DNA of 40,507 bases from assembly GCF_003946215.1 (NCBI RefSeq), contig NZ_RHOW01000019.1, forward strand, positions 1-40,507, in the 5' to 3' direction. The position numbers were made by a program, and so were the translations under genes. Below are positions 8,714 to 16,986 of the stretch, piece by piece. Below the pieces are notes generated by a model that was not told where the DNA came from, did no database searches, and worked only from the letters and a program-made list of their open reading frames with translations. The stretch comes from Lapidilactobacillus mulanensis (lineage in GTDB: Bacteria > Bacillota > Bacilli > Lactobacillales > Lactobacillaceae). Numbering within the stretch: the stretch's first letter is position 1; every line of letters begins with the position of its first letter.

Positions 8714-9340
8714 TCATTTTATTTTTTCAATGCTGACGCGAAGAATCGTTTTACGTTTTTCTTCGGGTACACGGCGGAAATCAGAAATATAAATTTCCTT
8801 ATGTTCCTTTGAAGTGCGTTGGTAACCACTAGTTGCCAGAAAATCTGCGAGTTGGGCGAAGCTAGCAGGTTCATCGTCGAATGAGCCGACATGCATGATC
8901 ATTCCGACGAGGCCTTCATCGAAGCGTTCGAATTTAACTTGGGACAATAATTCCGGTGCGACTTTATCGTGAGCCAATTCGATTGCACGATCGAAAACTG
9001 ATCGATCAACGAAGCTAGGTTGTTTGATCATGATTTTATATTGCAAATAATCTTTGTCGAGCGGACCTTCACGATGACCCTCGGCTAATGTCCAGAAGCC
9101 TTCCAGTGGATAAACTGTGTACTCGAAAGCACCAGGAAATTCGATGCCTTTTTTCGGCGCCATACGAATCGCGTAGGCAATTGGGTAGAGCGCAGAAATC
9201 TTAGAGGCAAACTCTGGACCGTTGGGGTCACCCTGACCCGTGATCGTGATAAAGTTTTGTTTAGGTAGTGTCGTGATCGACGGTGTTTTTTTAAGTGGGT
9301 AGATTTCTTTTTCATCTTGACGCCAATTTGTTTTTTCCAT
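8714..9340 (-). CDS. GyrI-like small-molecule-binding domain protein
   Basis: Stand-alone protein of 208 residues of the GyrI-like/SbmC fold (the effector-binding domain of BmrR-type regulators), without a DNA-binding part. Seen: KTPSITTLPKQNFITITGQG at the start, FEYTVYPLEGFW in the middle and VGMIMHVGSFDDEPASFAQL in the second half, the usual two-repeat pattern. GGAGAACCC lies before the ATG. It is a single gene divergent from the S51 peptidase. Relatives bind hydrophobic drugs or act as hydrolases; which applies here cannot be told. Confidence 0.8.
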   Translation of the reverse strand: MEKTNWRQDEKEIYPLKKTPSITTLPKQNFITITGQGDPNGPEFASKISALYPIAYAIRMAPKKGIEFPGAFEYTVYPLEGFWTLAEGHREGPLDKDYLQYKIMIKQPSFVDRSVFDRAIELAHDKVAPELLSQVKFERFDEGLVGMIMHVGSFDDEPASFAQLADFLATSGYQRTSKEHKEIYISDFRRVPEEKRKTILRVSIEKIK

Positions 9341-9368
9341 GGGTTCTCCTTGTTTTGATCAGATAAGT

Positions 9369-9397
9369 TTGTTTTTTCTTAATGAAATAGGTAAAAT
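9369..9397 (+). promoter_or_regulatory. Promoter of the S51 peptidase gene
   Basis: TTGTTT at 9369-9374 and TAAAAT at 9392-9397 are separated by 17 nt, about 40 nt before the start codon. Confidence 0.55.
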
Positions 9398-9437
9398 TAG
9401 GCAACTAAAAAATTGTGATTCGACTATGGGGGTCATT

Positions 9438-10103
9438 ATGAAACAACTACTCACATCTGGTGGCATCAGTAATGCCACAATCAAACAGGCATTGATCGAC
9501 CTGCTTGGCAAACCAATTTCGCAAGCCAATGCCTTGTGTATCCCGACTGCAGCATATGGTCATCCAGAGGTTAAACCCGATGGTGTGTGGAGATTCATCA
9601 GTGGTCATTCGAGTGCGCCCATGGTTGATTTAGGTTGGCAGTCTGTTGGGGTGCTGGAGTTGACTGCACTGCCAACAATCGCCACGGATCGTTGGCATCA
9701 ATGGATTGCCGATACCGACGTTCTTCTCGTTGATGGCGGGGATGCGGTCTATCTTAATTATTGGCTACACCGATCCGGATTAGCGGATCTATTACCGGAT
9801 TTACCGGATAAACTTTGGGCGGGTGTCTCTGCTGGTAGTATGGTCATGGCACCGCGGATCGGCCAATTTTTCGTTAATTGGAAGGCATCGACTAACACGG
9901 ATGATACAACATTAGGCTTAGTGAATTTTGGGATTTTTCCACACTGGCATCTGTTCCCAGAAAACAATCTGGCCAACGCTCAAAAGTGGGTTAAGTCTAT
10001 CGGTATTCCGGGCTATCTCATCGATGAGCAAACGGCCATTCAAGTCGTTGATCATCAAACCACTGTCATTTCAGAAGGACAGTGGCAATTACTAAAGCCG
10101 TAG
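9438..10103 (+). CDS. Peptidase S51 family protein (PepE/cyanophycinase-like)
   Basis: Protein of about 221 residues of the S51 family, a class I glutamine amidotransferase-like fold. The nucleophile elbow GVSAGSMVMA is seen near residues 128-137, with DVLLVDGGDAVYLNYWL before it and GIFPHWH after it supplying a possible catalytic His. I start at ATG 9438, with GGGGG at 9428-9432; the open frame extends to 9339, but that part overlaps the divergent gene's leader and contains the promoter. Relatives are aspartyl dipeptidases or uncharacterised hydrolases. Its transcript runs towards glpK and probably ends at the hairpin at 10253-10285. Confidence 0.85.
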   Translation: MKQLLTSGGISNATIKQALIDLLGKPISQANALCIPTAAYGHPEVKPDGVWRFISGHSSAPMVDLGWQSVGVLELTALPTIATDRWHQWIADTDVLLVDGGDAVYLNYWLHRSGLADLLPDLPDKLWAGVSAGSMVMAPRIGQFFVNWKASTNTDDTTLGLVNFGIFPHWHLFPENNLANAQKWVKSIGIPGYLIDEQTAIQVVDHQTTVISEGQWQLLKP

Positions 10104-10210
10104 AAGATTGGGGTTAGGGAACAACTAGTCTTTCTGGTGTGATGCCTATCAGAAATCACGAATCTGAAAATCAAATCATTGATTCACGTTATCTCATCAG
10201 TTGTATTCAG

Positions 10211-11791
<1,581 letters not shown>

Positions 11792-11803
11792 TCAAGTTAA
11801 CTC

Positions 11804-11837
11804 AAAAACTCCTATTTGCGTGCAAATAGGAGTTTTT
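11804..11837 (-). terminator. Terminator of the lipoprotein gene
   Basis: A perfect 16-bp inverted repeat (AAAAACTCCTATTTGC and its complement) is separated by 2 nt and bounded by A and T runs. It follows the lipoprotein stop at 11895 on the minus strand and separates it from the glpK promoter. Confidence 0.85.
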
Positions 11838-11894
11838 AGCATTAATCAGTCGACATAGCTCGATTTTGACAGTATGTTAGTCCGATACGTCTTT

Positions 11895-12446
11895 TTATTC
11901 CAGTTTCACATTAACAACATGAGGCTCGTCGCCATCCGCAGTCGTAATTTTGATGACGATTTGAGAATTTGTATTGATGAGATTGAAGGAAATGTCTGCG
12001 TCCTCACTGGAATCGGCGGCGACGTCTTCATTGAAGTCATCGTCATCGCCTGCCAACAAGTCGAGCTCCTTGTCTTCCTGGAAAACTTGAATTTTCCCTA
12101 AGCTGGAGAATTTGGCGCTCTCGGTTGTTCTGTTGGTCCAGTCCATCTCCAGTTCTAACTTGTTGTCATCGATTTCGCCCTTGATGGTATTCAAGCGGAA
12201 ATTTTTCCAATCGATCGATTGCGTCAAGAGTTGCTGCTCATCGTCTTGTTCGCCAACCCGCAAGTTGGATGATTGTGCGCTAGACGTCGCAGCCTCTTCG
12301 CTGATTTTAGAAGCGCTACTTTCCGATTTGGATGTTGAGGACTTCGAACCCGTGTCGGGGTCTGTGGTTGTGCTAGCGGATTGCCCGCAAGCTGCTAAGG
12401 TCATGGTTGCTAAAAGTAAAGCGGTGATCGCTGTTTTTTTGAACAT
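11895..12446 (-). CDS. Lipoprotein, possible DUF5067-like
   Basis: Secreted lipoprotein of 183 residues. A signal peptide with a hydrophobic core and the lipobox TLAAC places the lipidated Cys at residue 20. A Ser/Thr-rich linker (about residues 21-62) follows, then an acidic beta-rich domain. The domain pattern (short conserved KLELEMDWTNRT, a KIQVFQEDKEL strand and a paired-strand end) recalls DUF5067 lipoproteins of lactobacilli, in which the role is unknown. GGGAGGA precedes the ATG. It is a single-gene unit with its own terminator. The lipoprotein call is firm; the family name is a guess. Confidence 0.8.
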   Translation of the reverse strand: MFKKTAITALLLATMTLAACGQSASTTTDPDTGSKSSTSKSESSASKISEEAATSSAQSSNLRVGEQDDEQQLLTQSIDWKNFRLNTIKGEIDDNKLELEMDWTNRTTESAKFSSLGKIQVFQEDKELDLLAGDDDDFNEDVAADSSEDADISFNLINTNSQIVIKITTADGDEPHVVNVKLE

Positions 12447-12678
12447 TTGGAATCCTCCCTGTTAAACGAATGCCCGCGAATTGTTAAGTTACTTTTAGCT
12501 TACTAAGTTGCTGTGGCATGAACAAGGAAAAGGCAATGACAACAACAGTGATTTTATTTAAAATCTAGAAATCGATGTCTGCGGACCGTGTTTCAAAAAA
12601 TATTGACCGTTTTTTTGCAATCTGCCCGAAAATTAAGTAAGATTAGGCAGTATATGACTCGGGTTTTCAAAACGTCGG

Positions 12679-12911
12679 TTCTCGCAACTTTAATCGTGCT
12701 CCAAAACACTGAAAGTTCCGGTTAACTTGAGAAATGCTTTAATTTAAAAGCAAATTAAAGCATTTCTCGAAGTTAATCCTCACTTTCAACCCGTGTTTTT
12801 CCGCAACATAAACGCGTTCACAACCATTGAAAGTTGCGGTTAACTTGATTCATCCTGAAATCCAAAAAACGGATTTTAGGATGAATCAGAGTTAATCCTC
12901 ACTTTCAACCC
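12679..12911. repeat. Two tandem ~118-bp units, each a long hairpin
   Basis: The 530-bp spacer between the divergent lipoprotein and GntR genes holds two related units. Each has a conserved base, GAAAGTTsCGGTTAACTT on the left and AGTTAATCCTCACTTTCAA on the right, pairing as about 8 plus 8-9 bp around a small internal loop and a bulged T. The tops differ completely. Unit 1 has a perfect 17-bp stem (12729-12745 with 12752-12768). Unit 2 has an 18-bp stem with one G-T pair (12846-12863 with 12871-12888). Lead-in sequences (CGCAAC, CAnAAC) are also similar. The rest of the spacer shows nothing I can name. Confidence 0.85.
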
Positions 12912-12977
12912 ATGGTTGTTCACGCTCTACTTATCTTAGTTTATTCAACAAATTCACTTAGATAAAGGATGCTTTTT

Positions 12978-13709
12978 ATGGCTGATTTAGTTTATCACCA
13001 ACTTTTAACAACTTTGAAGAAGAATATTATGGCCGGAGAATATCCGACACTGAAATTACCTGATGAACGTTCGTTGAGCGAGCAATATAAGATCAGTCGT
13101 AGTTCTGTTAAGCGTGCCCTGAGTATCTTGGCGGATCAAGGCGTGGTTTTTAAGAAGCGCGGTTCTGGTACCTTTATCAATCCACTTTACTTGAAAAATC
13201 AGTCGGTTTTTCACTACAATAATGGCTCAAACTTGGGGGTCACTGATAGTTTCCAAATGGACGGGCGCAAACCTGGAATTAAGCTGCTGAACTTCGAGGT
13301 CGTTCGTCCGGATGCGGAATTGAAGCGCGATTTATTTTTGGGTGACGATGATTTTGTTTATGAAATCAAGCGGCTGCGATTATTTGATCAGCAGCCATTC
13401 ATGATCGAGACTGGCTATATTCCCATCAAAATCGTGCCCGAATTGTCGCGGGAAATCGTCTCCGGTTCGATTTTTAATTATCTGCAAAATGAGAAAAACC
13501 AAACGGTCACAAAATCTTATTTGACGATTTCCGCAGAACCGTCAACCGCTGAGGATCAGCAAGAATTACACCTCAAGCCAGTGGAGCCGGTGGGTGTGAT
13601 GGCGGGGACTTTCTTCCTCGATGATGGCACGCCGTTCGAATATTCGCGGATGCACCTGCATTATCAGTTCATGAAATATAATACGTTTGTAACCTTGGGT
13701 GAGGAATAA
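12978..13709 (+). CDS. GntR family regulator with UTRA domain (HutC type)
   Basis: Transcriptional regulator of about 243 residues. A winged helix covers residues 1-70 (LPDERSLSEQYKISRSSVKR, then KKRGSGTFIN), followed by a UTRA effector domain (VYEIKRLRLFDQQPFMIETG and PFEYSRMHLHYQFMKYN). I start at ATG 12978, because AAAGG at 12964-12968 is 9 nt before it; the earlier ATG at 12969 overlaps that site. No metabolic gene follows in the same direction, so its target and effector sugar or amine are unknown. It ends about 120 nt before the candidate small RNA at 13832. Confidence 0.9.
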   Translation: MADLVYHQLLTTLKKNIMAGEYPTLKLPDERSLSEQYKISRSSVKRALSILADQGVVFKKRGSGTFINPLYLKNQSVFHYNNGSNLGVTDSFQMDGRKPGIKLLNFEVVRPDAELKRDLFLGDDDFVYEIKRLRLFDQQPFMIETGYIPIKIVPELSREIVSGSIFNYLQNEKNQTVTKSYLTISAEPSTAEDQQELHLKPVEPVGVMAGTFFLDDGTPFEYSRMHLHYQFMKYNTFVTLGEE

Positions 13710-13816
13710 CAAAGGCATGGTGAGGGTAATTTCAAGGCAAATGTAGGGCCATATAAAAATAGCGCGGGGAGTAAGATTGAATTTGTTATCAATCAATGAC
13801 TGCAGGCTAGAAAATA

Positions 13817-13911
13817 TGTTATACTCATAAGTGTTGAGACAGTTGCCGATCAGCAAGAAGCTGATCACGTAACTATTAAGCCTACTCCGGATTGAGTAGG
13901 CTTATTTTTTT
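13817..13911 (+). ncRNA. Candidate small RNA or leader with own promoter and terminator
   Basis: An extended -10 promoter (TG at 13817-13818, TATACT at 13820-13825) is followed by about 80 nt. These contain the hairpin GATCAGC/GCTGATC (13848-13866), bracketed by AGTT and AACT, and a strong terminator: TAAGCCTACTC pairs with GAGTAGGCTTA (13877-13904) and seven T follow. No credible reading frame lies inside. The next gene starts about 180 nt later, so it could be a free RNA or an attenuator. The remaining sequence up to 14088 shows no other gene. Confidence 0.6.
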
Positions 13912-14088
13912 CGTTAATAATGCTGATTAGCCTCTTATTGGTAGCCCTGTTTTTAACAGCAAGGCGATGTCTTGGCAAAGATACACTGGTAGAAAAATTT
14001 AACAGTTTTTTTGCCATTGAAACGCACCGTTTTGAAGATGTACTCAGATACAGCGCACTTTCAAATTTGTTTTTGGAGGAATTTTAAA

Positions 14089-15219
14089 ATGAAGGCTTGG
14101 CTAAAGAAGTCTTGGATCTGGATCATGCTCGTTATTGCCATGATAGCCATTTTGTGGGTAAAATACGCGTCTGGTGACGTTACTTCGGCACAATCTATGA
14201 TTGATCGCTACAAAGTTTCATATGCAACAGATGGTCCGAGCAACACGTTAGTCCAATTTCAGAAGAACATCAACATACCACAACTTGGGAAGCAAGAACC
14301 AACGGAATTTGAAATGAGCTATTCTGATGAAACTGATTCGCCAGTATTAACATTTATGGATACCGAATCTGATGATTTATATTGGATTGGTTGTGCATAT
14401 TCCTTGGCCAATAATCAAATTGCTTTCCAGTATTCATACCAAGATGAAGACAATGATTACACTTCCTCGGCCGAAGTCTGGTATAAGGTAAGTAAAACGG
14501 GGAAGCTTGAGGAAACATCACGTAAAATTTCTGGTAATGCTCATACAGGTACGACAAGTCAAGTCGAGTCAATTATTAAATCATATCAACCTGTCATCGG
14601 TTACCTTGTTCAGCGGCGAATGAATATCGAAACGATGAAGTCATTTACCAAATATCTTCACGATAACAGCAAGAAAATTGTTAAAAATTGGACGAAAGCT
14701 GATGATTCTCAACGAGATCTTGGCGATAAAATGCAGAAAGAACGAAAACAGAAATTTTTCAGTGCGACATTCACACCGAATTATTCAAAATCGCAGTGGA
14801 AGAAATATATCTTAGAACGCGCTAACCAGTTGGGTATTCGCGGAGCAAAGATTCAGGTGGACAAACTTGAGCTTGATACGGCGGCCTACCTTGATTATGA
14901 CTATGAATTAACTTCAAGTTTCGGTGATGATGATTCTGAACAAGAAGCAGGATACTATAGTAATGACATTGGTGGCGACGGTGACGATGTTTTTACCGTT
15001 ATTGATGCCAATAAGGTTAAATATCTGGTCGTGCTCCCGCTCAAACTTTACGACTCGGCTAACTTGGATAGTGTCACTTTGACGACGCAAGAGCGTAATT
15101 ACTATTATACGATGGATGGCGTGGATGACGCGATGATCAAGGCATTCGTTCCCGCCGATTCACAACCTACCAAAGCTGAAATAACAGGTAACATTGTGAT
15201 TGCGCCACCAGCAAAATAG
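14089..15219 (+). CDS. Membrane-anchored extracytoplasmic protein of unknown function
   Basis: Protein of about 376 residues that I do not recognise. Residues 8-24 form one membrane segment (IWIMLVIAMIAILWVKYA) after a basic start, so the rest is probably outside the cell. The body is rich in Asp, Ser, Tyr and Lys. It has an acidic, Gly-rich stretch (DDDSEQEAGYYSNDIGGDGDD) at about two thirds and a final domain with VLPLKLYDSANLDSVTLTT. TGGAGGA at 14074-14080 lies 8 nt before ATG 14089; the open frame upstream lacks such a site. It is a single gene with its own terminator. No enzyme motif is visible. Confidence 0.7.
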   Translation: MKAWLKKSWIWIMLVIAMIAILWVKYASGDVTSAQSMIDRYKVSYATDGPSNTLVQFQKNINIPQLGKQEPTEFEMSYSDETDSPVLTFMDTESDDLYWIGCAYSLANNQIAFQYSYQDEDNDYTSSAEVWYKVSKTGKLEETSRKISGNAHTGTTSQVESIIKSYQPVIGYLVQRRMNIETMKSFTKYLHDNSKKIVKNWTKADDSQRDLGDKMQKERKQKFFSATFTPNYSKSQWKKYILERANQLGIRGAKIQVDKLELDTAAYLDYDYELTSSFGDDDSEQEAGYYSNDIGGDGDDVFTVIDANKVKYLVVLPLKLYDSANLDSVTLTTQERNYYYTMDGVDDAMIKAFVPADSQPTKAEITGNIVIAPPAK

Positions 15220-15243
15220 TCCTCGAAAATTTGGACTATTTTT
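15213..15243 (+). terminator. Terminator overlapping the stop codon
   Basis: AAAATAGTCC (15213-15222) pairs with GGACTATTTT (15233-15242) across a 10-nt loop. The TAG stop of the preceding gene lies inside the left arm. Confidence 0.75.
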
Positions 15244-15382
15244 CGCGAAACGTATCTGAAGTGCTAATTTGACAACCGTATGCAGTACTCCAGTAGGCTA
15301 CTTTTGCAATAAAACTGAAGATCCTATGCAGATTGTTTGTGCTAACATTAACCTAAATCAATACGAAGCTGGGCAATCAAGC

Positions 15383-15430
15383 AATAAGGCACCAATCATC
15401 AAATTATATTTTGATGATTGGTGCCTTATT
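15383..15430. terminator. Perfect 21-bp hairpin, probably a terminator
   Basis: AATAAGGCACCAATCATCAAA pairs exactly with its complement across the 6-nt loop TTATAT. Neither side has a long T run. It lies downstream of the broken Rgg gene on the minus strand and may have been its terminator. Between 15244 and 15382 I see only a TTGACA hexamer at 15269 without a good partner. Confidence 0.55.
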
Positions 15431-15520
15431 TGAAATGTTCGTGAATTAAGAATAGTCAGTAGCTATTTTTAGTTGCAGATAAACTAAATATATTATTATT
15501 CATAAATTTATTACGGATAG

Positions 15521-15706
15521 TCAAATGCGGGTGTACCGGTAAATGATTGTCAGTTCAGTTTGTTCAGCTTGCCCCCGCTCAAACCGAGAGACGGCAGAAA
15601 GACTAAGCGGGCCACAGATTTCGGTGATCGTAAAACCACGATTTATTCGTAACTCGCGAAAGAGACGTCCATATTGGATTGATGGGGGAGTCAACATATA
15701 TAGCAC
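15521..15706 (-). pseudogene. Truncated Rgg-family regulator (N-terminal HTH only)
   Basis: Reading frame of 61 codons with AGGTG before its ATG. Residues 12-45 (YGRLFRELRINRGFTITEI, then LSLSAVSRFERGQAE) match the helix-turn-helix opening of Rgg/MutR regulators, in which SxSQLSRFERGE is typical. Full members have about 280-300 residues and a TPR-like peptide-binding part, which is absent here. After FERG the match is lost and the frame soon stops. I read it as a decayed gene; a short active repressor fragment cannot be excluded. No short hydrophobic pheromone gene of the usual kind is seen nearby. Confidence 0.65.
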
Positions 15707-16048
15707 CTGCTTTTTCGGTTTTTTTATAAGTATGTAATTATAATAACAAATGTAGTTAGCGCATTCAATTGCCTTGCTTATTTATTCTCAATAATTTAAA
15801 TTAGATGTTGATTGACTTAACTGGAGATTCCTAAAATTTAAAAGTTGCTAAAATGCAATATTAACAATATTTCAGTAGATAGTTGCTTATAGTCAAGGTG
15901 GGTTGTGTCGTTTTGAAGATACAGTCATAATTGGGGCCAGAATGGTGGTACAAGAGTCATTTGCAATTTCAAGTCTCAATTCTCAAAAGCAAGCTACAAT
16001 AAAAAAGCTATAACGTCGGTGGTGCATTGAATCAAAAAAGGTGGAAAT

Positions 16049-16057
16049 TGGTATAGT
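16049..16057 (+). promoter_or_regulatory. Extended -10 promoter
   Basis: TG at 16049-16050, one base, then TATAGT at 16052-16057; TTGAAT lies 19 nt upstream. It would drive the small membrane protein at 16164 with a leader of about 100 nt. The stretch 15740-16040 before it holds no supported gene. Confidence 0.5.
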
Positions 16058-16163
16058 GGGGTATCATGTTCAAGCTTGAATGCTTGTATTTATGTTGTTC
16101 TTCTTCTGGAGGTTGCTTAACTAAGTGTCATTGATACTCTGAGAATTGGAGGAAAATGCTATA

Positions 16164-16454
16164 TTGCGAAAAAAATATTTAAAAATAATTAGTATTGTTT
16201 TAGTAATTATGTTTGCAATCAGCCTTTTGGCTAGCTTTTTACTTAATAAAGATCTCAAGGGTGTCAATGGTGAAAATGCTTATCACGGCATGGATACCTT
16301 TATAGTGCCAGGCATCCTTTTGGCTTTTTCGATATATTATCAACGCATGAATAAATATTTACGCTATTTCTTATTTTTTTTCGGGCTTGGGCTATTCTTC
16401 TATTTGTCCGCGGTGTTTATTATCGGTTTTCATAATCCATATTGGGGAAATTAG
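16164..16454 (+). CDS. Small three-helix membrane protein, function unknown
   Basis: About 96 residues with three hydrophobic helices (near 5-25, 40-57 and 67-88) joined by short charged loops; KDLKGVNGENAYHG is the first. I propose TTG 16164 as start because GGAGG at 16149-16153 is 10 nt upstream and a basic RKKYLK follows. The frame could also open at TTG 16146, but that overlaps the ribosome site. The helices suggest a small integral membrane protein; I do not recognise a family. It is a single gene next to the broken Rgg regulator, with the palindrome CCAGTTAACTGG at 16455-16466 right after the stop. Confidence 0.65.
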   Translation: MRKKYLKIISIVLVIMFAISLLASFLLNKDLKGVNGENAYHGMDTFIVPGILLAFSIYYQRMNKYLRYFLFFFGLGLFFYLSAVFIIGFHNPYWGN

Positions 16455-16509
16455 CCAGTTAACTGGATTGAAATCTCGAGGCAACCAATTTTAAAAATAC
16501 AGGTGATCG

Positions 16510-16638
16510 TATTATTATAGCGATATGAAACCGTTGGATCTCATTTGGGCTTCGAGTTTGGGGCAGGTAGGTCTACCTGAGCCGATTCAAAATAAGCAAG
16601 AGCGACTCGATTCTGTCGAAAGAATTGAGTCGTTTTTT
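16510..16638 (+). ncRNA. Candidate small RNA ending in a strong terminator
   Basis: A terminator (CGACTCGATTC at 16603-16613 with GAATTGAGTCG at 16622-16632, one G-T pair, then six T) has no gene before it that could use it, apart from the one ending at 16454. Upstream lies the hairpin CAGGTAG/CTACCTG (16564-16579). An AT-rich -10-like TATTAT is at 16510. A 63-codon frame covers this stretch but has no ribosome site and includes the terminator, so I do not call it a gene. The promoter is weak and the 5' end is a guess. Confidence 0.45.
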
Positions 16639-16866
16639 GTAGCTCATCAATCTGCTGTGAATGTGTCAGAATTAACGTCTCACTCGTTTTGGTCAAGTCT
16701 ATACGAAGGCAAATAAATAGTTTTTTGGCAGATTTCGTGATATCTTGTAATCGTTTTATAGCATCTTATTGCAAATTACAATTTGAATTTGACGCAGAAA
16801 AATTCAAATGATAGAAGGTGTGCCTGAGAGGTGGATTAAGTTAATACCAATTAAAAATGGGCATTT

Positions 16867-16938
16867 TATAAGCGCTTTTAAAAATTGGTGCGTTCCAATT
16901 TTTAAAATGGTTGACTTTTTTAATTTTCTTGGTAAAAT
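16867..16938 (+). promoter_or_regulatory. Phosphoketolase promoter with cre-like site and perfect inverted repeat
   Basis: TTGACT (16911-16916) and TAAAAT (16933-16938) are 16 nt apart. Directly upstream is a perfect 13-bp inverted repeat, TTTTAAAAATTGG (16876-16888) and CCAATTTTTAAAA (16895-16907), with loop TGCGTT. Overlapping its left side is TATAAGCGCTTTTA (16867-16880), which keeps the GCGCTT core of a cre site but lacks the outer TG and CA. Between 16640 and 16866 I see nothing else. Confidence 0.6.
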
Positions 16939-16986
16939 GAAGTTGTTGAATAAACTAATTACTCTTAACAAAAACAGGAGGCAATT

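Noticed and set aside
12112-12465. 117-codon frame antisense to the lipoprotein gene
   Set aside because: It is the mirror of the lipoprotein's Ser-rich and signal sequence, with no ribosome site; the minus-strand gene has signal peptide, lipobox and GGGAGGA.
12679-12911. Tandem hairpins as a T-box or known riboswitch
   Set aside because: No T-box consensus (GGGTGGNACCGCG) or other riboswitch core seen, and no metabolic gene directly downstream.
12679-12911. Tandem repeats as a CRISPR array
   Set aside because: Only two units, each a long hairpin of more than 80 nt with the variable part self-complementary; no cas genes.
15942-16013. Short frame MVVQESFAISSLNSQKQATI (23 codons)
   Set aside because: Weak ribosome site, no promoter in place, no recognisable peptide type; chance is the simpler reading.
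16525-16716. 63-codon frame before xpkA
   Set aside because: No ribosome site and it reads straight through a strong terminator hairpin.
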